NCBI RefSeq assembly: GCF_900090225.1
Contig: NZ_FMHY01000002.1
Span: 4,216,001-4,280,000, forward strand
Length of the DNA: 64,000 bases
Origin: Micromonospora eburnea
GTDB lineage: Bacteria > Actinomycetota > Actinomycetes > Mycobacteriales > Micromonosporaceae
Reading direction: 5' to 3'
In this document: positions 40,910 through 50,903 of the stretch, one piece after another
Layout of the letters: each line of letters opens with the position of its first letter
Numbering within the stretch: the first letter of the stretch is position 1
The notes under the pieces: model-generated
The model's database searches: none
Seen by the model: the letters and a program-made list of their open reading frames with translations, nothing else
Told to the model about the DNA's origin: nothing
Position numbers and translations under genes: made by a program

Positions 40910-41553
40910 GTCACGTCCCGGAACCGGATTCGATCCCCGATACGCAATCGGCTGGGCGGATCGGCGTGCGGATCCCACAGCGGCGGTCCGGCCCGATGCC
41001 CGATGAGATGCCAGCCGCCTGGTGACTGCTCGGGGTAGATGATGGTGAACTCGTTCGCGATGGCCAGGGCTCCCGACGGGACCCTCGTACGCGGAACGCT
41101 CCTTCTCGGCAGCCGTAGGTCGTCCGGCAGTTCGCCGAAGAAGGCCTGACCGGGGGCGAAGCCGAAGAACTCCACCTCGTACTCCGTCGTCGAGTGGCGG
41201 TGCACGAAGGTGTCGACGTCCATGCGGAGCTGCTCGGCGACGTAGTCGAGGTCCTGCCCGTCGTAGCGGACCGGGATCTCGACGAGCCGCCGCTCCTGCT
41301 GCACGACCGCCGCCACCGGAGCGTCTCTCAGCCGGACCAGGATCTCGTCGAGGTGCTCCGGGGCGGCCTGGAGATACACCGTCCGCGCCGCCGGAATGAC
41401 CTCCCACAGCCACCCGTCGACGTCGACCTGGCGGGCCTGTGCGGCAACCATCTTCGCGTGCTCGAGCCGCCCCAGGTCGATCAGGGCGCCGGTCCGCGCG
41501 AGCCGGTGCACCCGCAGGATGACGTCCGCGCAGCGCTTGGCCGGATCAGGCAA
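40906..41553 (-). CDS. pxpB: 5-oxoprolinase subunit B (KipI/allophanate hydrolase subunit 1)
   Basis: The 215-residue PxpB/KipI-type protein has GFAPGQAFFGELPDDLRLPRR near residue 123 and VPSGALAIANEFTIIYPEQSPGGWHLIG near 148, both diagnostic. The N-terminal strand that usually reads GDRALLVE is replaced by ADVILRVHRLARTGA, which is unusual. No ATG or GTG fits: the likely start is TTG at 41553, within the last codons of pxpA, with GAGG upstream. Coupled to pxpA and pxpC. Confidence 0.85.
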   Translation of the reverse strand: MPDPAKRCADVILRVHRLARTGALIDLGRLEHAKMVAAQARQVDVDGWLWEVIPAARTVYLQAAPEHLDEILVRLRDAPVAAVVQQERRLVEIPVRYDGQDLDYVAEQLRMDVDTFVHRHSTTEYEVEFFGFAPGQAFFGELPDDLRLPRRSVPRTRVPSGALAIANEFTIIYPEQSPGGWHLIGHRAGPPLWDPHADPPSRLRIGDRIRFRDVT

Positions 41554-42325
41554 GGAGACCTCGCAGCGCCACTCCCTCGTCCTCGAGCGCCGCCCGTACC
41601 GCCTGCGCGATCTTTTCGGCGCCAGGGGAGTCCGAGTGGATACAGACCGAGTCCACCTCAAGGGGAAGAGTCGATCCGTCGATCGCCGTCACCGTCCTGG
41701 TCGTGGCGATCTGGACGGCCCGCCGGGCCGCGACCTCCGGGTCCGTGATCATCGCGCCGTCCTGCCCGCGCGGAACCAGCAGGCCGTCCGGCTGGTACGC
41801 CCGGTCGATGTAGCCCTCGCGCAGGAGCCGGCAGCCGGCGTCGCCGACAGCGGCGGCGAAGCTCGTGCCCGGCTGGCACAGAACGGGGATGTCGCGCCCG
41901 AACATGGTGAGCCCTTCCGCGATGGCCCGCGCCATGTCCGGGCGCTGGACGCAGGCATGATAGAGCGCCCCGTGGACCTTGAGGTAGGCGATCGACAGAC
42001 CACACGCTCGAGCTATCGCCTCCAGGGCGCCCAGCTGGTAGAGCACGTCGGCCGCGAGGCTCGCGGGCGGGACGTCGATGAAGCGGCGGCCGAAGCCGCG
42101 CAGGTCGAAGTACCCGACCTGCGCGCCCACCGTCACACCGAGCTCGGCCGCGTCGCGGCAGGTCCGCAGGAGGATGTCGGGGTCACCGGCGTGGAAGCCG
42201 CACGCGACGTTGGCGTCCGTGACCAGTTCGAGCAGGGCCCGGTCGTCGGCCACGGACCACACGCCGAACCCCTCTCCGATGTCGCTGTTGAGGGAGATCG
42301 TCGGGATGTCTGGCGTCGTGTTCAT
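41546..42325 (-). CDS. pxpA: 5-oxoprolinase subunit A (LamB/YcsF family)
   Basis: The 259-residue LamB/YcsF protein has LNSDIGEGFG at residue 12, DANVACGFHAGDP near 38, YLKVHGALYH near 114 and SVCIHSDSPGA near 227. It forms the 5-oxoprolinase with PxpB and PxpC. ATG at 42325. It leads the leftward operon and is divergent from the solute-binding protein; the promoter region between them has the shared half-sites. Confidence 0.93.
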   Translation of the reverse strand: MNTTPDIPTISLNSDIGEGFGVWSVADDRALLELVTDANVACGFHAGDPDILLRTCRDAAELGVTVGAQVGYFDLRGFGRRFIDVPPASLAADVLYQLGALEAIARACGLSIAYLKVHGALYHACVQRPDMARAIAEGLTMFGRDIPVLCQPGTSFAAAVGDAGCRLLREGYIDRAYQPDGLLVPRGQDGAMITDPEVAARRAVQIATTRTVTAIDGSTLPLEVDSVCIHSDSPGAEKIAQAVRAALEDEGVALRGLLA

Positions 42326-42377
42326 GGCAGCTCCTTGGGTGGCGGGCGGCAGCCTGGGCGGGCTTCCGACTCACTCA

Positions 42378-42462
42378 GTCTTGCACCAGTTACCCACGAT
42401 GACGCAAGTCCGAGACGCAACAACCCGACTACCAGCAGGAGTATGCCGAGATCTCTTGCGCC
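42378..42462. promoter_or_regulatory. Cluster of GCAAG half-sites, possible RpiR operators
   Basis: GGTGCAAGAC (reverse strand, 42378-42387), GACGCAAGTC (42401-42410) and GGCGCAAGAG (reverse strand, 42453-42462) repeat the half-site found at 38689. The first two face each other as an inverted pair. They lie between the divergent pxpA and solute-binding protein genes. Confidence 0.5.
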
Positions 42463-42533
42463 ACCAAGGGTTAGGGTGCAGGATCTCCTGTACCCCGGTG
42501 ATCGGGAACACACTCGAGAGCAGGAGCTACGCG

Positions 42534-43382
42534 ATGCGCAGTCGCAAGATATCCCTGGGCCTCGCCGTCATCGCCGCGATGTCACTGCCGGCGTGCGCGT
42601 CAGGGCCGGGCTCGACCTCGGCGTCCAAGGATCTTCTCACCGAGATCAAGCAGAGCAAGGTCGTCACCATCGGGACCTCCAACGACGAGCCCTGGTCTGC
42701 GGTGAAGGACGGCAAGGCGGAGGGCATCATCCCGGAACTCATCAGGGAGTACCTCAAGCGCAAGGGCATCGAGGCCAAGGTCCAGCCGGTTCCGATGCCC
42801 TTCGACAGCCTGATCCCGGCCCTCACCAGCGGCCGAATCCAGGTCATGGGCGACGCCATGTACCGCACTCCCGAGCGCGAGAAGCACGTCGCCTTCACCG
42901 ACGTTCTCTTCTACAACACCGAGGGCCTGGCGGTGGCCAAGGGGAATCCGTTGGGCATCCAGAACCTCACGGGCCTGTGTGGCCACACGGGCGCCACCTA
43001 CAAGGGCACCGTCTGGGCCGAGAGCCTGAAGAAGGCGAGCGCGACCTGCCCCAACGGCAAGCAGATCACCGTGAAGGTGTACGGCACGATCTACGAGGCG
43101 TTCCAGGACATCCAGACCGGCCGGGTCCAGGGCGTTCTCGCGGACGCCTCGATCGCGGCTCTGGCGATCAAGCAGAACCCCAACCTCAAGATGGAACTCT
43201 CGACGGGCTACGCCCCGGTCGACAAGCAGGACAGCGACAACGCTCTCGCGGTGGCTCCGCAGAACCGGGCATTCGTCGACGACTTCAGCGCGGTCTTCAA
43301 GGAGATGAAGGCCGACGGAACGGTCAAGAGGATCTTCGAGGACGCGGGCCTGAGCCCGGCCGACACCTGGTTGGAGCTGTGA
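42534..43382 (+). CDS. ABC transporter solute-binding lipoprotein, family 3 (amino acid type)
   Basis: The 282-residue lipoprotein has a lipobox SLPACAS with Cys near residue 21. A type II periplasmic binding domain follows, with VTIGTSNDEPWSAV, GIIPELIREYLKRKGI, GDAMYRTPEREKHVAFTD and a hinge GLCGHTGATYKGT. The replacement of the usual ligand-binding Arg block by MYRTPERE is seen in carriers of cationic or cyclic amino acids. CAGGAG precedes the ATG at 42534. It opens the rightward operon with ureohydrolase, permease and ATPase. Confidence 0.9.
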   Translation: MRSRKISLGLAVIAAMSLPACASGPGSTSASKDLLTEIKQSKVVTIGTSNDEPWSAVKDGKAEGIIPELIREYLKRKGIEAKVQPVPMPFDSLIPALTSGRIQVMGDAMYRTPEREKHVAFTDVLFYNTEGLAVAKGNPLGIQNLTGLCGHTGATYKGTVWAESLKKASATCPNGKQITVKVYGTIYEAFQDIQTGRVQGVLADASIAALAIKQNPNLKMELSTGYAPVDKQDSDNALAVAPQNRAFVDDFSAVFKEMKADGTVKRIFEDAGLSPADTWLEL

Positions 43383-43383
43383 C

Positions 43384-44403
43384 ATGGTGACGCCCGTCGA
43401 GAACCCGAGTTCGACCACCCGGTTGGACCTGGCGTTCACGGGGATCGCCACCTTCCTGCGTGGCCCCGTGTGCGCGGACCCTGCCTCCCTCGACGCGGAC
43501 TTCGCCTTCATCGGCTTCCCGTGCGACGAGGGTTCCGGCTGGCTCCCGGGCGCCCGTCTCGGCCCCCGCCGGGTGCGGGAACTGTCGTTGCGCTTCCGGT
43601 CGTGCAACACCGGTGGCCGCGAAGGCTTCTGGGACATCAACTCCGGCGAGCGGTTCCTCGAGGAGGAGATGACCGAGAACCGCATCGTCGACTGCGGCGA
43701 CGTGGACGTCATCTACACCAACGTCGACGCGACATGGCAGAACGCCACCGACCTTGTGTCGACCGTCCTCGATCGGGGCGCTACCCCGATCGTGGTGGGC
43801 GGCGATCACGCCGCCACCTATCCGGTCCTGCGCGCCTACGGGCAGGACGTGCAGTTCCTCCATTTCGACGCGCACCTGGACTACCAGCCGTTCGTCCACG
43901 GAGTCACCCAGAGCCACGGGAACCCGGTCCGCCTGGCCCACGGGCTGCCCACCGTGCGGCACATCGTGCAGGTCGGGATGCGCAGCTTCCGCACCCCCGA
44001 GCACCACTATCGCGACACCATCGCGGACGGCAACCGGGTCCTCACGACGAAGGACTACCTCCGTGACGGGCCGGAGCGCGTCCTCGCCGAGCTGGACCCG
44101 AATCTACCCGTCTACATCAGCGTCGACCTGGACGTGCTCGACGCGGCCATCGTGCCGGGGGTCGCCACCCCTGAGCCAGGTGGCCTCGACTACGAGCACC
44201 TGCGGGACGTCCTCGCGGCCGTCTCCCGGAACCTCGACGTCTGCGGCCTCGACATCGTCGAACTGAACCCCATGGTCGACACACCGAACCAGATCACCTC
44301 CTTCCTGTGCGCCCAGCTCCTCGTCGAAACCATGGGATGCATCTCGTCCCGCGGACGTAAGAGCTTCGCGCCCCTCAACCCACCGAATCCGCTCAAGGGA
44401 TGA
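43384..44403 (+). CDS. Ureohydrolase (arginase/agmatinase family)
   Basis: The 339-residue manganese-type hydrolase has all six metal ligands: His in VVGGDHAATYP, two Asp and one His in FDAHLDYQ, and two Asp in SVDLDVLDAAIVPG. SHGNPVRLAHG is the substrate loop and TPEPGGLDY completes the site. It should release urea from a guanidino compound; which one cannot be read from sequence (agmatine, guanidinobutyrate or others). It sits inside the transport operon, so the imported compound is probably guanidino-bearing. Confidence 0.9.
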   Translation: MVTPVENPSSTTRLDLAFTGIATFLRGPVCADPASLDADFAFIGFPCDEGSGWLPGARLGPRRVRELSLRFRSCNTGGREGFWDINSGERFLEEEMTENRIVDCGDVDVIYTNVDATWQNATDLVSTVLDRGATPIVVGGDHAATYPVLRAYGQDVQFLHFDAHLDYQPFVHGVTQSHGNPVRLAHGLPTVRHIVQVGMRSFRTPEHHYRDTIADGNRVLTTKDYLRDGPERVLAELDPNLPVYISVDLDVLDAAIVPGVATPEPGGLDYEHLRDVLAAVSRNLDVCGLDIVELNPMVDTPNQITSFLCAQLLVETMGCISSRGRKSFAPLNPPNPLKG

Positions 44404-44404
44404 C

Positions 44405-45121
44405 ATGACCCTGGACCTGACCAAGGAGTGGCTGCCGCGCCTGCTCGAGGGGATGAAATACACCGTCGCCATCACGATCGGCGCGTTCATCCTCGCCTTG
44501 TTGCTCGGACTCGTCATCGCGATGATGAGGCTCAACCGGCGGAGGTGGTACCTCTACGTGCCGGCGACGATCTACGTCGAGGTCCTCCGCGGCACCCCCC
44601 TGATCCTTCAACTGTTCTTCGCCTACTTCGCACTGCCCGCCATGGGGATCCAGTTCTCCCCGCTCACCGCGGCGATCCTCGGCCTCGGTGCCAACACGAG
44701 CGCGTATCTGAGCGAGATCTTCCGGGGCGCGATCCGCACCGTCGATCGGGGGCAGTGGGAGGCGAGCGCTGCCCTGGCCATGGACTGGCCGACGATGATG
44801 CGTTCGGTGATCCTGCCCCAGGCGATGCGAATCGCCCTGCCCCCGACGGGCAACTATGCGGTCTCCCTGTTCAAGGACAGCGCCCTCGCGTCGACCGTGT
44901 CCGTGGCAGAGCTTCTGTTCACCGGGCAGGTGATCGGTTCGGAGACCTTCCGCTACATGGAGGTCTACGCCGTGATCGGGTTCCTCTACCTCGCGGTCAG
45001 CTACCCGACGAGCCTGCTGCTCCGTCGCCTCGAGGCCCATCTCGAGCTCAGCCGGCCGCGTCCCCGCAAGAAGTCCTCGGTGCCCGCACCCGTCGAAGCG
45101 GAGAAGGAGCCTGTCGCGTGA
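44405..45121 (+). CDS. ABC transporter permease, polar amino acid (HisMQ/GltJK) type
   Basis: The 238-residue permease has five predicted helices and the EAA loop QWEASAALAMDWPTMMRSVILPQAMRIALPP near residue 120. The N-terminus (LPRLLEGMKYTVAITIGAF) is typical of the amino acid uptake group. Only one permease is present, so a homodimer is likely. ATG at 44405; its stop overlaps the ATPase start (GTGA). The C-terminal tail is charged. Confidence 0.92.
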   Translation: MTLDLTKEWLPRLLEGMKYTVAITIGAFILALLLGLVIAMMRLNRRRWYLYVPATIYVEVLRGTPLILQLFFAYFALPAMGIQFSPLTAAILGLGANTSAYLSEIFRGAIRTVDRGQWEASAALAMDWPTMMRSVILPQAMRIALPPTGNYAVSLFKDSALASTVSVAELLFTGQVIGSETFRYMEVYAVIGFLYLAVSYPTSLLLRRLEAHLELSRPRPRKKSSVPAPVEAEKEPVA

Positions 45122-45921
45122 CCGCCACCGAACAGCTCGCCAGAGCCACCCGCCAACCCCTCATCCGGGTCGAGAACATTCACCGGACGTTCGGCGAGAT
45201 TCCGGTGCTCCGCGGCGTCGACCTGGACGTCGCCGAAGGTGAGGTCGCCGTCGTCATCGGGCCCAGCGGGTCGGGCAAGACCACGCTGATCCGGATGATC
45301 AACGCCTTGGAAACCATCGACTCCGGGCGCATCACGGTCGACGGGACCGTCATCCAGGACGCGACGAACGGCCGGCACCGGATGAACGCCAAGGCCGTCC
45401 GGTTGGCCCGACTCGAACTCGGGATGGTGTTCCAGCGATTCAACCTGTTCCCCCACCTCACCGCCCTCGAGAACGTGATGATGCCGCCGGTTCGCGTCCG
45501 GAAGGTACCCAAGGACGAGGCACGGGAGCGCGCCCTACGGCTCCTCACCCGGATGGGCCTCGCGGATCGGGTGGACAACCGCCCCCACGAGCTTTCCGGC
45601 GGCCAGCAACAGCGCGTCGCCATCGCCCGTGCGCTGGCGATGGAGCCGAAGGCGATGCTCTTCGACGAGGCGACCTCCGCACTGGATCCCGAGCTCGTGG
45701 GCGAGGTCCTCAAGGTGATGCGAGACCTCGCCGAGTCAGGCATGACGATGATCATCGTGACTCACGAGATGCGCTTCGCCGCCCAGGTCGCCGACCGTGT
45801 CATCGTGATGGACCAGGGGAGGATCCTCGAGCAGGGCACCCCGGAGGTGATCTTCAACCGGCCCTCTCACGCTCGCACCGAGGAGTTCCTCCGCGCCGTC
45901 ATCAGTCCCGCCGAGGGCTGA
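45118..45921 (+). CDS. ABC transporter ATPase, polar amino acid type (GlnQ-like)
   Basis: The 267-residue ATPase has Walker A GPSGSGKTT near residue 50, Q-loop VFQRFNLFPHLTALENV, signature LSGGQQQRVAIARAL, Walker B MLFDEATSALDPE and switch His in IIVTHEM. This is the GlnQ/HisP group. An unusual spacer GRHRMNAKAVRLARLELG lies before the Q-loop. GTG at 45118 with AAGGAG upstream. It completes a full importer with the preceding two transport genes. Confidence 0.94.
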   Translation: MTATEQLARATRQPLIRVENIHRTFGEIPVLRGVDLDVAEGEVAVVIGPSGSGKTTLIRMINALETIDSGRITVDGTVIQDATNGRHRMNAKAVRLARLELGMVFQRFNLFPHLTALENVMMPPVRVRKVPKDEARERALRLLTRMGLADRVDNRPHELSGGQQQRVAIARALAMEPKAMLFDEATSALDPELVGEVLKVMRDLAESGMTMIIVTHEMRFAAQVADRVIVMDQGRILEQGTPEVIFNRPSHARTEEFLRAVISPAEG

Positions 45922-46131
45922 TCCCCCGGGTGCCGCGGCGGCGATCGGGCAGCGCTTCCGCCGCGTACCCCTACGGGCCGGCCCTCGGATCGAGTTCGAC
46001 CAGTGTGAGCGCCTCGCGATCCTGCGCGGGGCGCTGCCCGCTGGCGAGCGACGGCCGCGAGGCAGCCGCGCCCGCGCGACCTGATCGATCGAGGCGACTC
46101 TTCTTCACCTTCCCGAACAGAGGACAGAGCG

Positions 46132-47729
<1,598 letters not shown>

Positions 47730-47733
<4 letters not shown>

Positions 47734-47972
47734 CCGCCAAGGATCTCCGGCGCGGCCTCGCGCCCGTCTCCCCGATCGTCCAGCTGCGGGGCACCCCCAC
47801 CCCCGAGCAGGTCGCCGCTCTGGTGGTCGTTCTCGCAAGCGTCGCAGGCTCGGCAGAGGCGGGCGAAGCGGCCCCTCGCCGTACCTCCCTGTGGGCCGAA
47901 CGTGCCCGCCCGGCGTTCGGGCCGTTGACGCACGGGGCCGGGGGCTGGCGTCGCTCGGCCCTGCCCCGCTGA
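47730..47972 (+). CDS. accE: Acyl-CoA carboxylase epsilon subunit
   Basis: The 80-residue protein is typical of the small actinobacterial epsilon subunits: IVQLRGTPTPEQVAALVVVL at residues 15-34, then a variable alanine-rich part and the conserved SLWAERARPAFG block. It strengthens the alpha-beta complex. GTG at 47730 overlaps the beta stop by 4 bp. Length and position are as expected. Confidence 0.85.
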
Positions 47973-48016
47973 CCGCGAGAGCGAAGAGGCGCCCCGACTA
48001 TGACATGGAGCCACCC

Positions 48017-49774
48017 ATGCTGAGGAAAGTGTTGATCGCCAACCGAGGCGAGATCGCCGTTCGTATCGCGCGGGCGTGCAAGGACAGCGGCATCGGGTCG
48101 GTCGCCGTCTACGCGGACCCGGACCGCGACGCCCTGCACGTGAAGGTCGCGGACGAGGCGTACGCCATCGGCGGAGCGACTCCGGCTGACTCGTATCTCG
48201 TTCAGCAGAAGTTGCTCGATGTCGCCCGCAGGTCGGGCGCGGACGCGGTCCACCCGGGCTACGGGTTCCTCGCGGAGAACGCCTCGTTCGCCGAGGCGGT
48301 CATCAACGCCGGTCTCATCTGGATCGGCCCCTCCCCCGAGGCCATCGACGCGCTCGGCGACAAGGTCAGGGCGCGGCACATCGCGGCCCGGGCCAAGGCT
48401 CCCCTCGTGCCCGGCACGCCCGACCCGGTCGCCGACGCCGAGGAGGTCGTCGCCTTCGCCAAGGAGCACGGCCTGCCCGTCGCGATCAAGGCCGCGTACG
48501 GTGGAGGTGGCCGCGGCCTGAAGGTCGCGCGCACCCTGGAGGAGATTCCGGGGCTGTACGAGTCCGCCACCCGCGAGGCCGTCGCGGCCTTCGGGCGCGG
48601 TGAGTGCTTCGTCGAGCACTACCTGGACAAGCCCCGCCACGTCGAGACCCAGTGCCTCGCTGACGCGCACGGCAACGTCGTGGTCGTCTCCACCCGTGAC
48701 TGCTCTCTTCAGCGCCGCCATCAGAAGCTCGTCGAGGAGGCACCCGCCCCGTTCCTGAGCGATGAGCAGAACGCCGAGCTGGTCCGCGCGTCCAAGGCCA
48801 TCCTGCGGGAGGCCGACTACCGCGGGGCGGCGACGTGTGAGTTCCTCGTCGGGCAGAACGGCATGATCTCGTTCCTCGAAGTCAACACCCGTCTTCAGGT
48901 CGAGCACCCGGTCACCGAGGAGGTCACCGGCATCGACCTCGTACGCGAACAGCTGCGCATCGCCAGCGGTGAGCCTCTCGGCTACGGGGATCCCACCCCG
49001 ATGCGCCACTCCATCGAGTTCCGGATCAACGGCGAGGACGCCGGCCGGGGTTTCCTGCCCGCTCCCGGAGTCATCACGCGGTTCCGTCCTCCGACCGGCC
49101 CCGGCGTACGACTCGACTCCGGTGTCGAGGCCGGCGACGTCATCGGCGGCGCCTTCGACTCCATGCTGGCCAAACTCATCGTTACCGGCCGGAACCGTGT
49201 CGAGGCTCTGGAGCGCTCGCGTCGCGCGCTGGCCGAGTTCGTCGTCGACGGGATGCCCACGGTGATCCCGTTCCACCGCGCGGTGGTCGACGACGAGGCG
49301 TTCGCCCCGGCCGAGGCGACTCAGGCGTTCTCCATTCATACGCGCTGGATCGAGACCGAGTGGAACAACACCGTCGAGCCGTACGCCGGCACGGTCGCCG
49401 AGGCCCAGGCGATCAGTGGCGAGCGACAGACCGTCGTCGTCGAGGTCGACGGCAGGCGGGTCGAGGTCGTCCTGCCAGGCGGTCTGACGGTCGGTGGCGG
49501 TGCCGCGAAGAAGGAGGAGCCCAGGCGCTCCGGCCGTGGCAGGCGAGGCGCGGCGGTGTCCGGCGACGCACTCACCGCGCCCATGCAGGGCACCGTCGTC
49601 AAGATCGCAGTCGAGGAAGGCCAGTCGGTCGAGGTCGGTGAACTCGTCGCGGTCCTGGAGGCCATGAAGATGGAGCAGCCGATTACTGCCCACAAGACCG
49701 GCACGGTCACCGGCATCACCGCCCGGGTTGGCGACAGCCTCCCCAGCGGTGCCGTCATCGTCGAGATCAAGTAG
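48017..49774 (+). CDS. accA: Acyl-CoA carboxylase alpha subunit (biotin carboxylase + BCCP)
   Basis: About 585 residues. The biotin carboxylase domain runs from KVLIANRGEIAVRIARA (residue 3) through KAAYGGGGRGLKV near 158 and FLEVNTRLQVEHPVTE near 285. The C-terminal biotin carrier domain has EAMKMEQP with the biotinylated Lys near 552. The link has a basic alanine-glycine segment. ATG at 48017 is chosen (GGAG 6 nt before); ATG 48005 is an alternative. It completes the carboxylase complex with the two genes upstream. Confidence 0.93.
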   Translation: MLRKVLIANRGEIAVRIARACKDSGIGSVAVYADPDRDALHVKVADEAYAIGGATPADSYLVQQKLLDVARRSGADAVHPGYGFLAENASFAEAVINAGLIWIGPSPEAIDALGDKVRARHIAARAKAPLVPGTPDPVADAEEVVAFAKEHGLPVAIKAAYGGGGRGLKVARTLEEIPGLYESATREAVAAFGRGECFVEHYLDKPRHVETQCLADAHGNVVVVSTRDCSLQRRHQKLVEEAPAPFLSDEQNAELVRASKAILREADYRGAATCEFLVGQNGMISFLEVNTRLQVEHPVTEEVTGIDLVREQLRIASGEPLGYGDPTPMRHSIEFRINGEDAGRGFLPAPGVITRFRPPTGPGVRLDSGVEAGDVIGGAFDSMLAKLIVTGRNRVEALERSRRALAEFVVDGMPTVIPFHRAVVDDEAFAPAEATQAFSIHTRWIETEWNNTVEPYAGTVAEAQAISGERQTVVVEVDGRRVEVVLPGGLTVGGGAAKKEEPRRSGRGRRGAAVSGDALTAPMQGTVVKIAVEEGQSVEVGELVAVLEAMKMEQPITAHKTGTVTGITARVGDSLPSGAVIVEIK

Positions 49775-49923
49775 ACGACGGCGACGGTTACCGGGGCCGA
49801 ACCCGACCTGCCGGGGATGCCGGGCCGGGCTCGCCCCCACGGACCGGCGTCGTTCGCGTACGGTGATCACATTTCGTCGTGACCGGCGAACGAGCGTGCC
49901 GGCAAGCCGGATGCGGAGGACGG

Positions 49924-50571
49924 ATGCAGCGAGACAGACGGAACGTACGCCTGTCCTTGGCGAGCCTTGACGTCCTCGGGAGCGATTCGGAACTGCGGGC
50001 CCAGGTCGAGCACGCGATGCGGGAGGCGGAGAGCCGCCCGATGCCCGACGCCTTCGCCGGTCACGACAGGACCGGGACCATCACGGTGCGAGTGAATGCC
50101 GCCGGCCAGGTCGAGGACGTGTCGATCGGCCGTGACTGGCGTACTCACCTCGGCCTCGATGGTGCCGCCCAAGCCCTCTTCGCGGCATACATGGCTGCCG
50201 TGCAGGCAACCCTCGAGGCGGTAGCACTGCAGGCATTGCAGCGGGATCGGTCAGCTTCCCCGCCGGCGGCCCAGGCGGACGCCGACGAGGTCGACGAGCA
50301 CCTCTGGCTGCGCCACACCTGGCGCACCCTGCACGAGATCGACGCGGACCTCGAACGGTTGACCCACGCGCAGCCTCCGCAGGCCGAGGAGACGATCTCC
50401 AGCCCGCAGGGCAGCCTCACCCTGCACGTCCGCGGCGGCAGCGTCACGGCCATCACCGGTGATGTCGCGCGCCTCGCCCGGCTGGACGCGAGCCAGCTCC
50501 GGTACGAGGCCATCGACGTGTTGCGCGCCTTCGACCTGGCTCACCCGCGGAACGGAGAGGCGCCGGCATGA
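49924..50571 (+). CDS. YbaB/EbfC-like protein upstream of WXG100 genes
   Basis: The 215-residue protein has a YbaB-like fold in its first 110 residues (DRTGTITVRVNAAGQVEDVSIG near 45) and a similar short segment near 160 (SPQGSLTLHVRGGSVTAITGD). In actinobacteria such proteins often lie next to ESX-type WXG100 genes. The role is unknown. ATG at 49924 with GGAGGACGG upstream. Its stop overlaps the next start (ATGA). Confidence 0.7.
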   Translation: MQRDRRNVRLSLASLDVLGSDSELRAQVEHAMREAESRPMPDAFAGHDRTGTITVRVNAAGQVEDVSIGRDWRTHLGLDGAAQALFAAYMAAVQATLEAVALQALQRDRSASPPAAQADADEVDEHLWLRHTWRTLHEIDADLERLTHAQPPQAEETISSPQGSLTLHVRGGSVTAITGDVARLARLDASQLRYEAIDVLRAFDLAHPRNGEAPA

Positions 50572-50885
50572 AAGAGCTCACCGTCATCACCGACTCGCTG
50601 CGCGACGAGGCCCACAAGTGGCTGACCCTGTCCGACCGGGTCGCGGCGATCAAGACAGCCACCGAGCAGCTGACATTGGACGCCTCGGCGTTTTTTGTCG
50701 GTGACTGCACCACCGCGGTCCACGCCAAGGCGTACCGGGATTTCCACAGCTTCATGGTCACGATCTTCACCGGGGCGGTCACCGAGTTCGAGCAGGTCGG
50801 CGGGGCGCTGCGGCACATCGCCGACGAGTACGACCGGGCCGACGAAGTGATTTCCCTCGACCTGAACAAGATTTACTCGGCCTGA
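50568..50885 (+). CDS. WXG100-like/EspC-type small protein
   Basis: The 105-residue helical-hairpin protein has ESX-type features: an N-terminal helix with a Trp near residue 18 (HKWLTLSD), a central turn (FVGDC) and a C-terminal helix ending with the tyrosine-type signal (HIADEYDRADEV, a YxxxD/E motif). It fits the DUF2580/EspC family of type VII substrates. Coupled to the YbaB-like gene and followed by a second candidate substrate. Confidence 0.72.
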   Translation: MKELTVITDSLRDEAHKWLTLSDRVAAIKTATEQLTLDASAFFVGDCTTAVHAKAYRDFHSFMVTIFTGAVTEFEQVGGALRHIADEYDRADEVISLDLNKIYSA

Positions 50886-50903
50886 TCAGAAGGACACGAA
50901 CAC

